Assembly: GCF_964204865.1 (NCBI RefSeq) | Contig: NC_135259.1 | Span: 19,664,974-19,728,973, forward strand | Reading direction: 5' to 3' | Length of the DNA stretch: 64,000 bases | Origin: Styela clava | Lineage: Eukaryota; Chordata; Ascidiacea; Stolidobranchia; Styelidae | Part shown: positions 53,928-64,000 of the stretch, piece by piece | Layout of the letters: each line of letters starts with the position of its first letter | Position numbering within the stretch: position 1 is the stretch's first letter | The notes under the pieces: model-generated | What the model was told of the DNA's origin: nothing | Databases searched by the model: none | Seen by the model: the letters and a program-made list of their open reading frames with translations, nothing else | Made by a program: the position numbers and the translations under genes

Positions 53928-56900
53928 TTATTCGCAACGGAACTTCATTTCCACCGCTTTCAGAGATTCCTCAGACAAAGTGGACCAGTAAATTCCTGGT
54001 AGAACTCTGACATCTTCCGAGCGATAAATACCATTGAGGTGTGACGTGTACGGGGTCCCGAACCACCATGCGCCATTGTGTTCTTCCGCTTCGGTGCATT
54101 CCGAGGGAGAACCGATGCTGCAGAACTGTACACCTGAGCTGGAATTCAAAGCATCTCCAGCATTGCCTGTGTAGTTGTGGACGGATAACGTGTAGAGCGA
54201 TGACGGATCACCAACGGAGAACGCACTACATAATACACAATACAAAATATTATTACTTGACGTCAAAATCGGTAATTCGTTCCTGTTCATAAATTACCCG
54301 AAATCAAATGGTTAGATCAGTGGTTCGCAAACATTTCAATACCGCCACCCCTAAATCGAATTATTAAAAGCTTACCATCCATTCATAAAAATACATTTAA
54401 ACATACATCACAACGGTGATAATACCGATAGCTATTGCATCTTCTGATCAAAATTTGCTCGGCGAAGTATTGTTATTGTGTTCCTACCAGCCGCATGACT
54501 AGGTAAAGGCATTGCAAGTCCAGCTTTTTTCAGACTAGTCATAAGTAAGGGATTCTAAAAGAGACTGTTGGAACAGTGAACATCTTAATTACCTCTCAAA
54601 ATTGCCAAATTTCAAATAAATACCCCAGAGGGGTAATTAACCATGCCATTGGTTATACTTGGGCCAGGGACCAGGGTATTCATATTCGATACAATCAATT
54701 CACTTCTTGACCTGGTTTCAATTTTAAATGTATGGCGCGTAATAGGAATATAGTTTGCCAGTGCGACAGCCTGATATACCACCTGATCGTTTTAAACTTA
54801 TGTTCTATTCCCTGACTTCTCAATTCTAGCTAATGACTTAACGTTGACCGGGTAAGACTCGGCTTTGTTAATATAACTGATATAGAGCGCAGGCCCAATT
54901 TTTTTAAGATCAGCAGAGTAAAGTTTCAAAACTTTACTCAATGTTGGAAGATTACTGAAGTTGCAAACGATGCGCTAAAAACTACCCCAATGCGGCACTA
55001 CACTTGAAAAAAATCAGGTCATCACTTCTAAGGAACAAACAGTATGGTTGTCATGCATTCCTACCTGTATTCTGCGTAGTGTGCTGTTGAGTTCCAATCC
55101 AATATATCAACTCTGAGCGAACACTTACCTCTTCGTGTGAACTGGTTTAATGTTTCCAAACCTGGAATAAATTGCTACAATGAATTATAAGCATTATTGA
55201 TCCCTTTTCGGTGAAATTTAAAACTATGAGAACCTGCGACACAAAAAACTCAAATCAACCAAAAAAAAGCATAGTTAGCAACAAGTATAAGAATTATTCA
55301 ATTCAATGACACCTAATATTGATGTGAAAGTATAGAATTTAGGCAATTCGCGCATTCATATTTTGTATTTATATGATATATATCCTAGAGCTAAGATCTG
55401 AAGGTCGGGCCTGAAATGTCAATCACTACGTTCGGGTCGGGTCGAGCCGTTTTTTTTTAATAAATATATGTTTTTAAAAAAATATATACTAAAACTATGT
55501 GTGGAATTCAGAGAACTCCAAAATAAAATATGAAATTTCGGGTTTGCTTCGGGCTCGAGCCTGCAAATCCAGTTAATTAGTCGGGCTCAGGTCGGGTTTG
55601 ATACCCACGGGCCCGGGTCGGGCCGGGCTGGAATTTTTGGCCCCGATTTGACCTCTAATTTATTCTGGTCAAATGAACTTGAGAAAAATTTCTTTTGGAG
55701 GAACTTGTCCAAAATGTTATTTTAAGAGCGTTTGTCCAAAGCAAGGTCACACGGACTCGCTCATATTGGAATTTAGAAAACTCATTTCTGAGCAACGATA
55801 TGAGTGGCCACTGAAATGTCAAAAGCTATATGTATTGATGTTGATGCATTACGCGACGCTCCAGAATCGTGTGTAACAATATGGAGGTAACTAATTTTGT
55901 TCGCCTACTACACCAAGTTGTGTGAAGGAACGAAAGTCTATAGGCAGGAGATATATTCAGTGGTGGAATTCAAATTTTTTTGTCAGCCGTATTTTTCAGC
56001 CGGTTCTGTTACAAAAAGTCATATTTTTCCAGCAAATAAACCAGTAATGCTAACCGGTTCGCTAATCTTATAAAATTCCGTGAGACGGTTCTATACAACC
56101 GGTGCGACCGACTGAATCCCACCACTTGGTATATTCACTTGGCTAACACAGACAGTTCCCGAACTCGTAACTAAAATGAGGAAAATCATGGCCTAACCCT
56201 GACGTGGAACACACACTACGGAAGTACCCATTACCCACCATAAAATTGCTTATTGAAATTATCAGTGATTTATGAAACTAGTGCTATCTTTACCTAACCA
56301 GTAATCTTCATCGAATTTTCCAAACCCGTCAACATAGCTTTGCCAGTTTCTATAAAAATTTACATTTCCTTCCCGTCTTCTTTGAAAAACCTTAAAAAAA
56401 GTAATCAAAATTTCATTCATATTTAGGGGCTTTGCCAGATTAGAGAGAATTGTTTTTCAGATGTAGCCAGTATTTTCGAATAAACTTGTCTTGGTGTTGT
56501 CCACGAGTCGAAAGAGTCTTTTTGTGAACCGCGTTTAGTATTTACCAAATCATTTAGTAAAATTATTGTGAATTTAAGGCGACGGTTAACTACTATTTGC
56601 AAATTGGGCAGACGTACATTGGAAAACAGAGCATATCCTAGGTTGGTAGGTAACTATCAAAATTAATTGTCTAGTATCTAAAATCGGTGAATTATTAACA
56701 CTCGAACATGAGTTTGCTGCAAATGAATACAACGAAAACGACTCTTACCGTCCATACATTATTCGAGTCAGGCGAACAGTCACAGTATACGTCAACACCG
56801 GTCTTGTATGTGAATTCTGGGTAAATTGTCACGGGGGCGCCTTGGGTGGCGAATCCAATGGGTTTGTTTTGATGATTCCCTTTCTCTATACCATCACACC

Positions 56901-59032
56901 AGACAGAACAATTTTCGACTTTTATTGCTGCAATAAAGAACAGGATTAATTGCAATTTGTGGTAAGTAATCAATTATCGATACAATGCGTACAATATACT
57001 TGTATTGGACCAAGGGCCAATAAATATTTGTCTCCGACGAATAAAATCGAATTCAATAAACTGGTTTACGTAAAATATTTGACATAGGGAAAAAATGTAA
57101 AGTTACAAGCAGCAAGCAAGTTATTTTTATGAAAAGACAATTTTTGAATATTTTTACGGAAATTTTACTGCCATAGATTTATAGATGGTTTTATTTAAAA
57201 AAGCCAATGCAATTGATTAAAACTTTTTTCTATGCTTGGAAGTTTGTTAAAATTAACAAAATCAGGGATGCTCCAAAAAGTTTGAACATGCATACCTGGG
57301 GTGTTGCAGCGTCTATCTCCCCACTAAACAAAATATAAACAATCAATAGGTTTACGAGACACTGTAGATATTCTCTCAGAATAAGGCTGTAAATAGGCAG
57401 CTGAAAAAAAACTGCTATTTTTGGAAGAGGAAAGGGAATCTATTCTAAATATTCGACGCAAAACACTGATATTTAACTCGTCACATATTAGGACCTGAGA
57501 TATCAACCGCCGCCACCCTGAAATAGGTCGCCACGCACATTAAAAGTCAATATAAAAGTATACGTGCCAGTGAATGGACTGTTATTGCAACCAGTTACTC
57601 GGCGTCAAATTTCTTTGGAATGGCACTCACGTTATGTTGTTATTACCGAAGAAACTATTTCAAGATCTATTATGTAACTGAGAGCCATACTCGTCAGAAT
57701 ATAAACAATGATAAATGTCGCAATTGTAGGTGGAAAGTTACAGCCCCGCAATCGAAGCTAGGTACTCAGTAAACCGAAAACGGGAATTCCCACGTTTGTT
57801 TCTCCAAATTTGGGCATTGTTATTTGTGATCTTTATTACTGAACCCATCCAGTATAAATGAATATATACTGTAAATAGCAAAACAATTTATTTTCCAGGT
57901 TGTCTGCTTACATAACCTTGACAAAAATATTTTTGCAAAATTACTTGTATTTCAGAAGTTTTTGTACCAAATACAAGTAACCGCTTCATGATTAAAAAAT
58001 AATGACTTAGTTGGCCTTCATTGACATGACTCGTGAACAATAGTCGACTGAACAAAAACCTAAATTTACACACAATTTATTCCAGTCGATGCTAACTTAT
58101 AGTACTCACCAAAACGCCAAACGGCAAAGATATCCCAAAAGTTACAGCTATAACAAGCAGGTACAAGAAAATATTCTCTCTTTCTCTTGGCTGGACAAAT
58201 TGATCTAGAAAAAGAAAAAATTATTTTTAATATTTTGCACAATACCACAACAAGCAAGGCATGTACACTGATATTACAAAATTATCCAAGTTGGATTTTA
58301 GAACGTTTTCTAACATACCTAATCAAATAGTTGCAAGTTAAATATTTCACGTAGGCAGTGGGACCCCACTGGAGTCTTGATTGGTATGCTAAAGGCTGAT
58401 AGACGGTGGCACAAAAATGCCGTGTCCCAAATGTTTGAATCTCACTTCATATCTCAAAATCTTCTGCCAAAGTATTATATTCAGTCTAACCCAGAATATA
58501 ATACGATAATCGATTGCCCCATAATATTCACAACCACAGGTATGGGATGCGACATTTTTAAGACGCCGCAAATAAGCTACGTGGACATAGAAGTTCGTGT
58601 TTCGCAATATGAGCGATTCTTTTTTTTTATTTTGTTGTCAAAAATTTGATTTTCAAGAAAACTTGGCGGGTCACAAATTCTCTTTTGTACTCGATCTTGC
58701 CATATTATAACAACTTTTTGGGGCAAACGGCATTTTTATTATCGTATTCAGTGTTGGTGTCTAGTAATTATAAGATTAGACCTCGATTAAATTATTGCCC
58801 ACCTCCACCTCTTTGTCTTTCTGCACGTTCAGGAGACTGCATTTCTGAAATTTGAAAGATAGCACTCGTATGAATTCAAAGATGTTCACGTAGTATTTAT
58901 TACTAGTCCGATATTAACATATTTATTGATGATGTCCAAAAAGTATTAACGTAGCCCTAGGTTAACTTACCCACCTATCTCTATTTCTTCAAGTTCAGTA
59001 GACAATGCTGATTTTTGACAGATAGCAGTCAT
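53928..59032 (-). CDS. Signal-anchored fibrinogen-related protein
   Basis: Seven exons, 59032..58975, 58204..58110, 57323..57296, 56927..56749, 56390..56294, 55161..55065 and 54225..53928, join with agreeing phases (1,0,1,0,1,2) to 283 residues. A short cytoplasmic N terminus (MTAICQKSALSTELEEIEID) precedes a membrane anchor, NIFLYLLVIAVTFGISLPFG. A 9-residue exon with one Cys (GDRRCNTP) follows. The fibrinogen C-terminal domain then runs from NCSVWCDGIEKG to the end: TIYPEFTYKTGVDVYCD, FQRRREGNVNFYRNWQSYVD, GKCSLRVDILDW, YTGNAGDAL, HNGAWWFG, LNGIY and GIYWSTL. The layout resembles FIBCD1-like or ficolin-type recognition lectins. The usual Asp-rich calcium loop is replaced by FCSIGSPSE, and the Cys after WWY is missing, so ligand binding may differ. 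Exon 1 is the least certain part. Confidence 0.85.
54318..54500. mobile_element. Partial hAT-type end in a fibrinogen-gene intron
   Basis: CAGTGGTTCGCAAACATTTC is a hAT-type terminus. Its partner was not found; the right limit is approximate. Confidence 0.4.
55399..55656. mobile_element. GC-rich TIR element in a fibrinogen-gene intron
   Basis: TGAAGGTCGGGCCTG at the left pairs roughly with GGCCCCGATTTGACCTC at the right. The inside is rich in GGGTCGGGCC motifs, unlike its surroundings. Probably hAT-like; no clear duplication. Confidence 0.5.
55855..56228 (+). mobile_element. Family Z element interrupted by a hAT MITE
   Basis: GACGCTCCAGAATCGTGTG at the left, CACTACGGAAGTACC at the right. 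Flanks CATTACGC (55847-55854) and CATTACCC (56229-56236) agree at 7 of 8 positions. Without the nested insert it measures 196 bp. Confidence 0.9.
55958..56127. mobile_element. Nested hAT-type MITE (170 bp)
   Basis: CAGTGGTGGAATTCA at the left pairs with TGAATCCCACCACTT at the right. The 8-bp duplication is GATATATT (55950-55957) and GGTATATT (56128-56135); other Z copies contain GGTATATT only once. Confidence 0.92.
58797..58920 (-). repeat. Second copy of the fibrinogen-gene first exon region
   Basis: Aligns with 58973-59095: both have CCACCT, an ATG-bearing stretch, GATAGCA(C/G)TC and GTTCACGTAGTATTTATTA. This copy holds an ATG at 58842 opening a frame MQSPERAERQR and a G|gtgg donor at 58809, in the same phase as exon 1. 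It may be an alternative first exon or a relic. Confidence 0.55.
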
Positions 59033-59159
59033 ATGGATTCAAAAAAGTTCACGTAGTATTTATTATTAATCCGATATTACAAACTTTCTTGTGATATCTA
59101 CGAACCGAGAGCTAATATAAAATAGTGTCTATAATTAATTAGGATAAATGAATGATACT

Positions 59160-59955
59160 TTTGAAGTGAAACATAATTTCAGCCAAGTTTGATAGCACTG
59201 CATCGTAAACGACGGGTTTTTCATGAACCGTTAATAGTTTTTGAGTTACGGTCGCTTTCTAGAGATTTCAGTGAATGAAATTCTAATATCTTTTATTATC
59301 GTAGATTTACAATACTGAAGCAAGTCATTCAGAAAACGGCGCGCACAACGCTTACGATGACTGTATACAAGATTGAACTATAAACTACGGAACTATTGAC
59401 ATAGTCATTCCATTCATGTGGGATTTATAGGTGACACGCCATGCACTCGCATTTTAAATTTATTCATGAAAGCTGGCAGCACGGGAGTGTTCAAGTTAGC
59501 TTCATACACCTCATACATCGCTTGTCTAACAAATCGAACAAAGGTTTGGTTGCGAATGATCATAGAAATATAACAACTTGATATATATATATATACATAA
59601 GACTTCTGCTACCATACCCGGGAATATAGAAGGGGAATGCTGAGGTTCATAGTACCCTGCTAGTACCCTAGGTCGATCTCCCGGAGTTTCACTATATCAT
59701 TCATCATTTTACCCTTTCCGTGTTTTTTTTTTTGTAATATGAGAATTATTTTGTTCATAGGAAGATCAAAGTGGTGCAATAATATGCTATTTCCTCGCAA
59801 TATTCGGAAAATGGATGATTTGAAATTTGAATATGCTGTTAAATTTCATTATCAGGTGCTTAGTAAATATAACTGGTATAAATACCGATTTAATGGGTCA
59901 TGAAAGGCATATTAATTAAAACATGTCGCGGAGCTCATATGTGATATGAATACCC
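59160..59955. repeat. Direct repeat B (5' flank of the fibrinogen gene)
   Basis: Matches 62085-63165 in the same orientation: CATAATTTCAGCCAAGTTTG, TAGACATAGTCATTCCA-type and AAACATGTCGCGGAGCTCAT segments. It begins about 130 bp upstream of exon 1, so it is promoter-side DNA. Confidence 0.85.
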
Positions 59956-59961
59956 TCCAGG

Positions 59962-60177
59962 GCCTCCTCCGCCATCTTGGCTACCGTAACGTAGTATATG
60001 CAGCAGGTTAGGCCATAATTGCATGTACAAATACTACGGGACTCACTTGGCTCGTCCCCGACCTTGTAATAGAACTAAAATAAAGAAAATTGGAATCAAT
60101 TATGGCCTAACCCTAACATGGCACACATACTACGTTCCGATGTCCGCCATCTTGGTTAAAATACTTCGGAAGTACCC
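59962..60177. mobile_element. Family Z element, long-TIR type
   Basis: CCGCCATCTTGGCTACCG at the left; TCCGCCATCTTGGTTAAAAT then GGAAGTACC at the right; AAATACTACGGGACTCACTT inside. It lies at the right end of repeat B. Confidence 0.75.
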
Positions 60178-60536
60178 AGTAATCTATTAAGAGAATGCTT
60201 CGGTCCAGGCACTTACAGTCTCATGGTATTATTACTTCTGTTGTTTTTTTACCATGTAACCTTTTTGTTCATATTTAGAACCCAGTTGCACCACAAGTTT
60301 CCTTTTTGTGTAATAGTGGATATTTCAATACGCCGGTGGCGCCATATTATTCAAACATATTTACTTTTAATAAACAGTAGTAATATAGTCAGAACAAAAG
60401 GCAGTGTAAACATCTCGTGCTGTTTGTTGGCAGGATTTTTGTTTGCCATTTCTAAAACCGAGATATTGTATTCAAAATGTTTTGTGTTTTATTTTTAAAG
60501 AAAGCGGAACTCCTCGTATGTAAACCTTACTCTGTA
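60178..60536. other. Nothing recognised
   Basis: Part of the gap between repeats B and B'. Only short unrelated ORFs. Confidence 0.35.
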
Positions 60537-60732
60537 CCGTGTTTCCATGAACACAAGATGGGGCCTTATTTCAATTTTCTTTCAAAAAATAACACAGGGG
60601 GTTATTTTGAAGAACTGGGTTTTATTTTCATTTATCAAAAACAAAATCACAAAAGGGCTCATATTAAAATCATTTTTAAAATTCATGATAGGTGCTATTT
60701 TCAGGATAGGTCTCGTTTTGGGGAAAACACGG
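60537..60732. mobile_element. Tc1/mariner-like MITE (196 bp)
   Basis: CCGTGTTTCC at the left pairs with GGGAAAACACGG at the right. TA lies at 60535-60536 and 60733-60734. Same end family as 36913-37631. Confidence 0.75.
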
Positions 60733-60893
60733 TATTGTGGCAACCGTTTATAAAAAGGCTCAACTGAAATCTCGGCTTTTGCAATCCCAATGTTTACATT
60801 TTCGATATTTATTAGTAATCACGCGACTGTTAAATAATTGTACAATCAAAATACCTCCAATACCACTCATCAAATGAAAAGAAGCTCATTCCT

Positions 60894-61154
60894 CGTGGTT
60901 CTCAACCAATGGGGCGCGCCACACAAGGGGGGCGTGAAGCTAATTAATAATAAAAATATTTGTTAGATTTGATCTTGCCCCTCTTATTTTGAATATTTAC
61001 ATTTCTTTATTGTTTAAAGATTGCGATTCCATCCACGTATTTCAACGTGTTGTTTGAATAAAACATACTTTCGCCTTACTAACTTTATATTTATTTTTGA
61101 GGTTGACAAATTTCAAAAAGGGGGTGCGCGACTTAAATAGATTGATAACCACTG
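60894..61154. mobile_element. hAT-type MITE, decayed
   Basis: CGTGGTTCTCAACC at the left pairs with TTGATAACCACTG at the right. GGGGCGCGCCACACAAGGGG inside resembles the element at 28104. No clean duplication. Confidence 0.6.
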
Positions 61155-62084
61155 TTTTAAAGGATCCGGAATCAAAAAAGAGTTTAAACCTCACTTTTAA
61201 AAGATCTTTAATTTTATATTTTTTGTTTATCAGAAAATTTCGACTCAGAATTTTATTTTTTTTAAATATAAATTTCGACAACCGCTCCTACACTTTGACT
61301 CAAATACCAGCCTTGCGACGCCGTAGTTCGATTTGCGACGATTGATCGTACTTGCTGCTTTACAAATTTAGAAATCTTATCTGCTTTCTCAAAGTCACGG
61401 TTTCTTTTATCGGAATGCGAAATTTTTATTGTGTGAAAAATACACAATGTACTATGTTAGAAAACAATACAGCAAAAATATTTTGAATAACAACATTTTG
61501 AGAGTGTGGGTAATTGAGAATTTCGTCACCAGTTCGCGGGAATCAGAAATGTCGATGCCCGCCCTGGGGATATTTCGGTTTCCGACTCCGATCAATACTG
61601 AGGCCTAGCCAAGGCCGGCGTGTTTTTTTTCACGCATGATACATGGCGTCGTAGTTGAAATGTAAAATATTCTGGCGTTATGTCCTATGACCTATAGTGG
61701 TTGAAAGACCACCGACGAACTAAATGTAAGCAAAACGACTATCAAAATTACCGTCCCACTCGGCAAATAGATGGATTTAGTTTTGCAAAATTTCCGTACC
61801 ATTTTATTCCCTTTCGACATTGTGCAACAGCTGAAATACAATTTTCCATGATTATCCGGGTGTCCTAGAATATTCTCAATCTATATCGCAAGTAAATCCT
61901 ACACTGGCTCATAACATTTGAACGTATCTAAACGAGCGCGGGGGCATTTTGTTAAAGCCGGCCTACTTAGGTATGATGCGAAACCATGTTGGAATATCGT
62001 TTCAAATCCTTGGCCCCCAGGGTGTAATAAATTAGGTAGATCAGCTTTTCTTGAACTGTGTTCCGCGGAACACCGCTATTGCAG
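61155..62084. other. Gap left of repeat B'
   Basis: If the array were intact, a fibrinogen first exon would be expected near 61950-62080. None was found. TGTTCCGCGGAACAC at about 62060 looks like a transposon remnant. Confidence 0.35.
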
Positions 62085-63165
62085 AGAAACATAATTTCAG
62101 CAAAGTTTGATAGGACAGAATCATTCACGACGATTGTTTCATGAACCTTAATAGTTTTTTAAGTTGTTTTCGCTTTCAAGAGAGTTTGATAAATCTTAAT
62201 ATCTTTGATTTGTGGATTGGTCCAATTATAAAGAATTTAGTTTTAGTAGCTTAGGCAAAAGCCGGAATTTCCCCTTAACATACATCTTCATCAGTTCGTA
62301 ATTACTGTTCTGTTTGTACGAAATGCTAATTTGCTATGAACCCTCCTTCTTAAGCTAAATCAATAAGTTTAAACTCTAAATCCGCTCAACCCATAACATA
62401 CAATAAAATCCATTTTCCTCGCTAAGCTTCAAATCAGGTATTGGCCCAACAATACTGCTCTATGTTTCGCTAAAACAAATAAAATTAACTACTTCAATTT
62501 TAAAATATTCGTAACAATAGAATACACTGAGCGAGTCATTCAGAAAACAGTGCACACAACGCTTACCATACCATTGAACAAGATTGAACTATAAAATACG
62601 GAACTATAGACATAGTCATTCCACTGATGTGGGATTTATAGGTGACACAGCATACGCACACATATTGAATGGATTTATGAGAACTAGCGGCACGGGAGTG
62701 TCCAAGGTTTTAAAATGCATACATCCCTTGTCTTATAAATCGAACGGAGGTTTGTTTGCGAATGATCATAGAAATAGAAAACAATTGGAGATATATATAT
62801 ATAAGACTACTGTTTCTATAACCGGGAATATACATGGGAATGCTACGGTCCAGCATTCCTAGGTCGACCAGTTCCCCAGGTCGTTCTCCCAGAATTTCAC
62901 GATATCTTTCATCATTTAATCTTCCCATGTTTTTTTTGCACCATGAAAATTATTTTGTTCAAATGAAGACCACAGGGATGCAATAATATGCTATCTTCTT
63001 TCAATAATCAGAAAATAGATGATATGGAAGATGGATATGATGTGAAATTTCATCATCAGGTCCTTAGTAAATATAATTGGTATAAATACCTATTTGACGG
63101 GTCATGAATAGCATAATCTAATTAAAAACATGTCGCGGAGCTCATCGAGGATTTGAATACCCTAG
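62085..63165. repeat. Direct repeat B' (second copy)
   Basis: The counterpart of 59160-59955, with about 290 extra bases at 62218-62507. It ends AAACATGTCGCGGAGCTCAT, then GAATACCCT, and repeat A' follows almost at once. Confidence 0.85.
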
Positions 63166-63204
63166 TCTGGTGAAAAAAAGCGAAGCGTGATTAGAGTTTG
63201 CTGG

Positions 63205-64000
63205 GGTAAGATCATGGTACATCTCCTATAAAATATTTTTAAAATATAGATATTTGTGTCGTAGTTATTGAATTAATACGGAAATTCTTTGTTCCAATTT
63301 TTCAAAGGATTTTAAATTTGAATGAATTTTCAAACCGTAATGCCAAATAAATTTCCCGTATACTTCAAAAGAATTGTACCGAATGTCATATGAAAGTGTG
63401 TACCTATTTTCATATGAGGTTGTTACTGTAAAATATAAAAAACAACAAAAGCTCAGTAATCAGAGAAAATTAAAAATATAGAAGTAATTTTTCCATCTTT
63501 AAGGACCTATTGTTCAAGTAATTGCGGAGAAAAGCCTACTAATTTATCGAACCCCAAGTGAGATAGTCGATTTCAAGGCTTCAATTATGAAATTAAATTT
63601 AAATATGCACCTGGTATATTAATTATAAAGAAATCATACAATAGGGAGTTTTTCGCTGTCTAGCAGATGGGGGCGCTAAAGAGTCACTTTAGAAAGTGGC
63701 CGAAGTGGCGACAAAGCATGTAAAAAAGCAATTATTATTGGAACTAGAGATCGATTGATCGTAAGCAAATAACAAGGCTTGGTAATTAGAAAAAAATCTT
63801 CTCTTTAATATAAAGAGGATAAATATTGAAAAACTATTTAATTTTCTGAAAATAGTGGAATTGTTATTAATTTTGGTGCTTAAAAAGGGAATTAATCATT
63901 GTACGCAGCCATGTTATGAAAATCAGACAAAATAAAAATTCAACCAAATTACTACTACTGAATCTGCGATAAAACTCAAGAAAATGTTAACAGGAATGCA
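63205..64000. repeat. Direct repeat A' (second copy, cut by the window end)
   Basis: The counterpart of 52790-53591 continuing into the base matching 53856. It lacks the family E insertion. In copy A the fibrinogen stop codon lies about 70 bp beyond this point. Confidence 0.9.

Noticed and set aside
58377-58855. Plus-strand frames upstream of the fibrinogen anchor exon
   Set aside because: They run antisense through an intron and the first-exon repeat; no splice or family support.

Overview
The window looks like AT-rich nuclear DNA from an animal. It holds spliced protein genes with GT-AG introns of a few hundred bases to 2 kb, nuclear tRNA-Ile genes with introns, and very many short DNA transposons and SINEs. 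The proteins (SIRT7, Jagunal, SDF2, dynactin p150, roadblock dynein light chain, mitochondrial uS7m) are bilaterian in type. Together with a membrane fibrinogen-related protein and a CUB-like receptor they suggest an invertebrate deuterostome, perhaps an ascidian tunicate. That placement is an inference; no species is proved.

Layout. 1.0-3.2 kb (-): the first two exons of an unidentified gene. 4.5 kb (-): single-exon DYNLRB. 10.8-13.4 kb (+): JAGN1, three exons. 16.7-20.6 kb (-): SDF2, four exons. 23.7-27.5 kb (+): dynactin subunit 1 as one uninterrupted 1266-codon ORF. 29.6-30.4 kb (+): single-exon MRPS7. 31.4-35.2 kb (+): SIRT7, five exons. 35.2-40.2 kb is mostly repeats: SINEs, a SINE inside a TA-flanked transposon, and a 979-bp terminal-inverted-repeat element.

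The right half is a different neighbourhood. 41.6-48.3 kb (-) holds a six-exon gene for a type I membrane protein: signal peptide, cysteine-rich CUB-like ectodomain, Ser/Thr/Pro stalk, transmembrane helix, and a tail with PPxY and ITIM-like tyrosine motifs. A tandem array of intron-containing tRNA-Ile(UAU) genes and decayed copies lies inside its first intron. 53.9-59.0 kb (-) holds a seven-exon gene for a signal-anchored fibrinogen-domain protein. Its two flanks occur again as direct repeats at 62.1-64.0 kb, so a second fibrinogen gene is predicted just past the right edge.

How the genes relate. JAGN1 and SDF2 both serve the early secretory pathway, and both have a CRE-like TGACGT core about 195 bp upstream of the start codon. 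DYNLRB and DCTN1 belong to the dynein-dynactin motor. These look like chance neighbours rather than a unit. The CUB-like receptor and the fibrinogen protein may be part of a cell-surface recognition locus.

The best candidate for something undescribed is the CUB-like receptor with its tyrosine-motif tail, next to an expanding fibrinogen-type lectin locus. A second is an abundant family of about 110-230 bp elements (11 copies here) with GG-ended inverted repeats and 8-bp target duplications.
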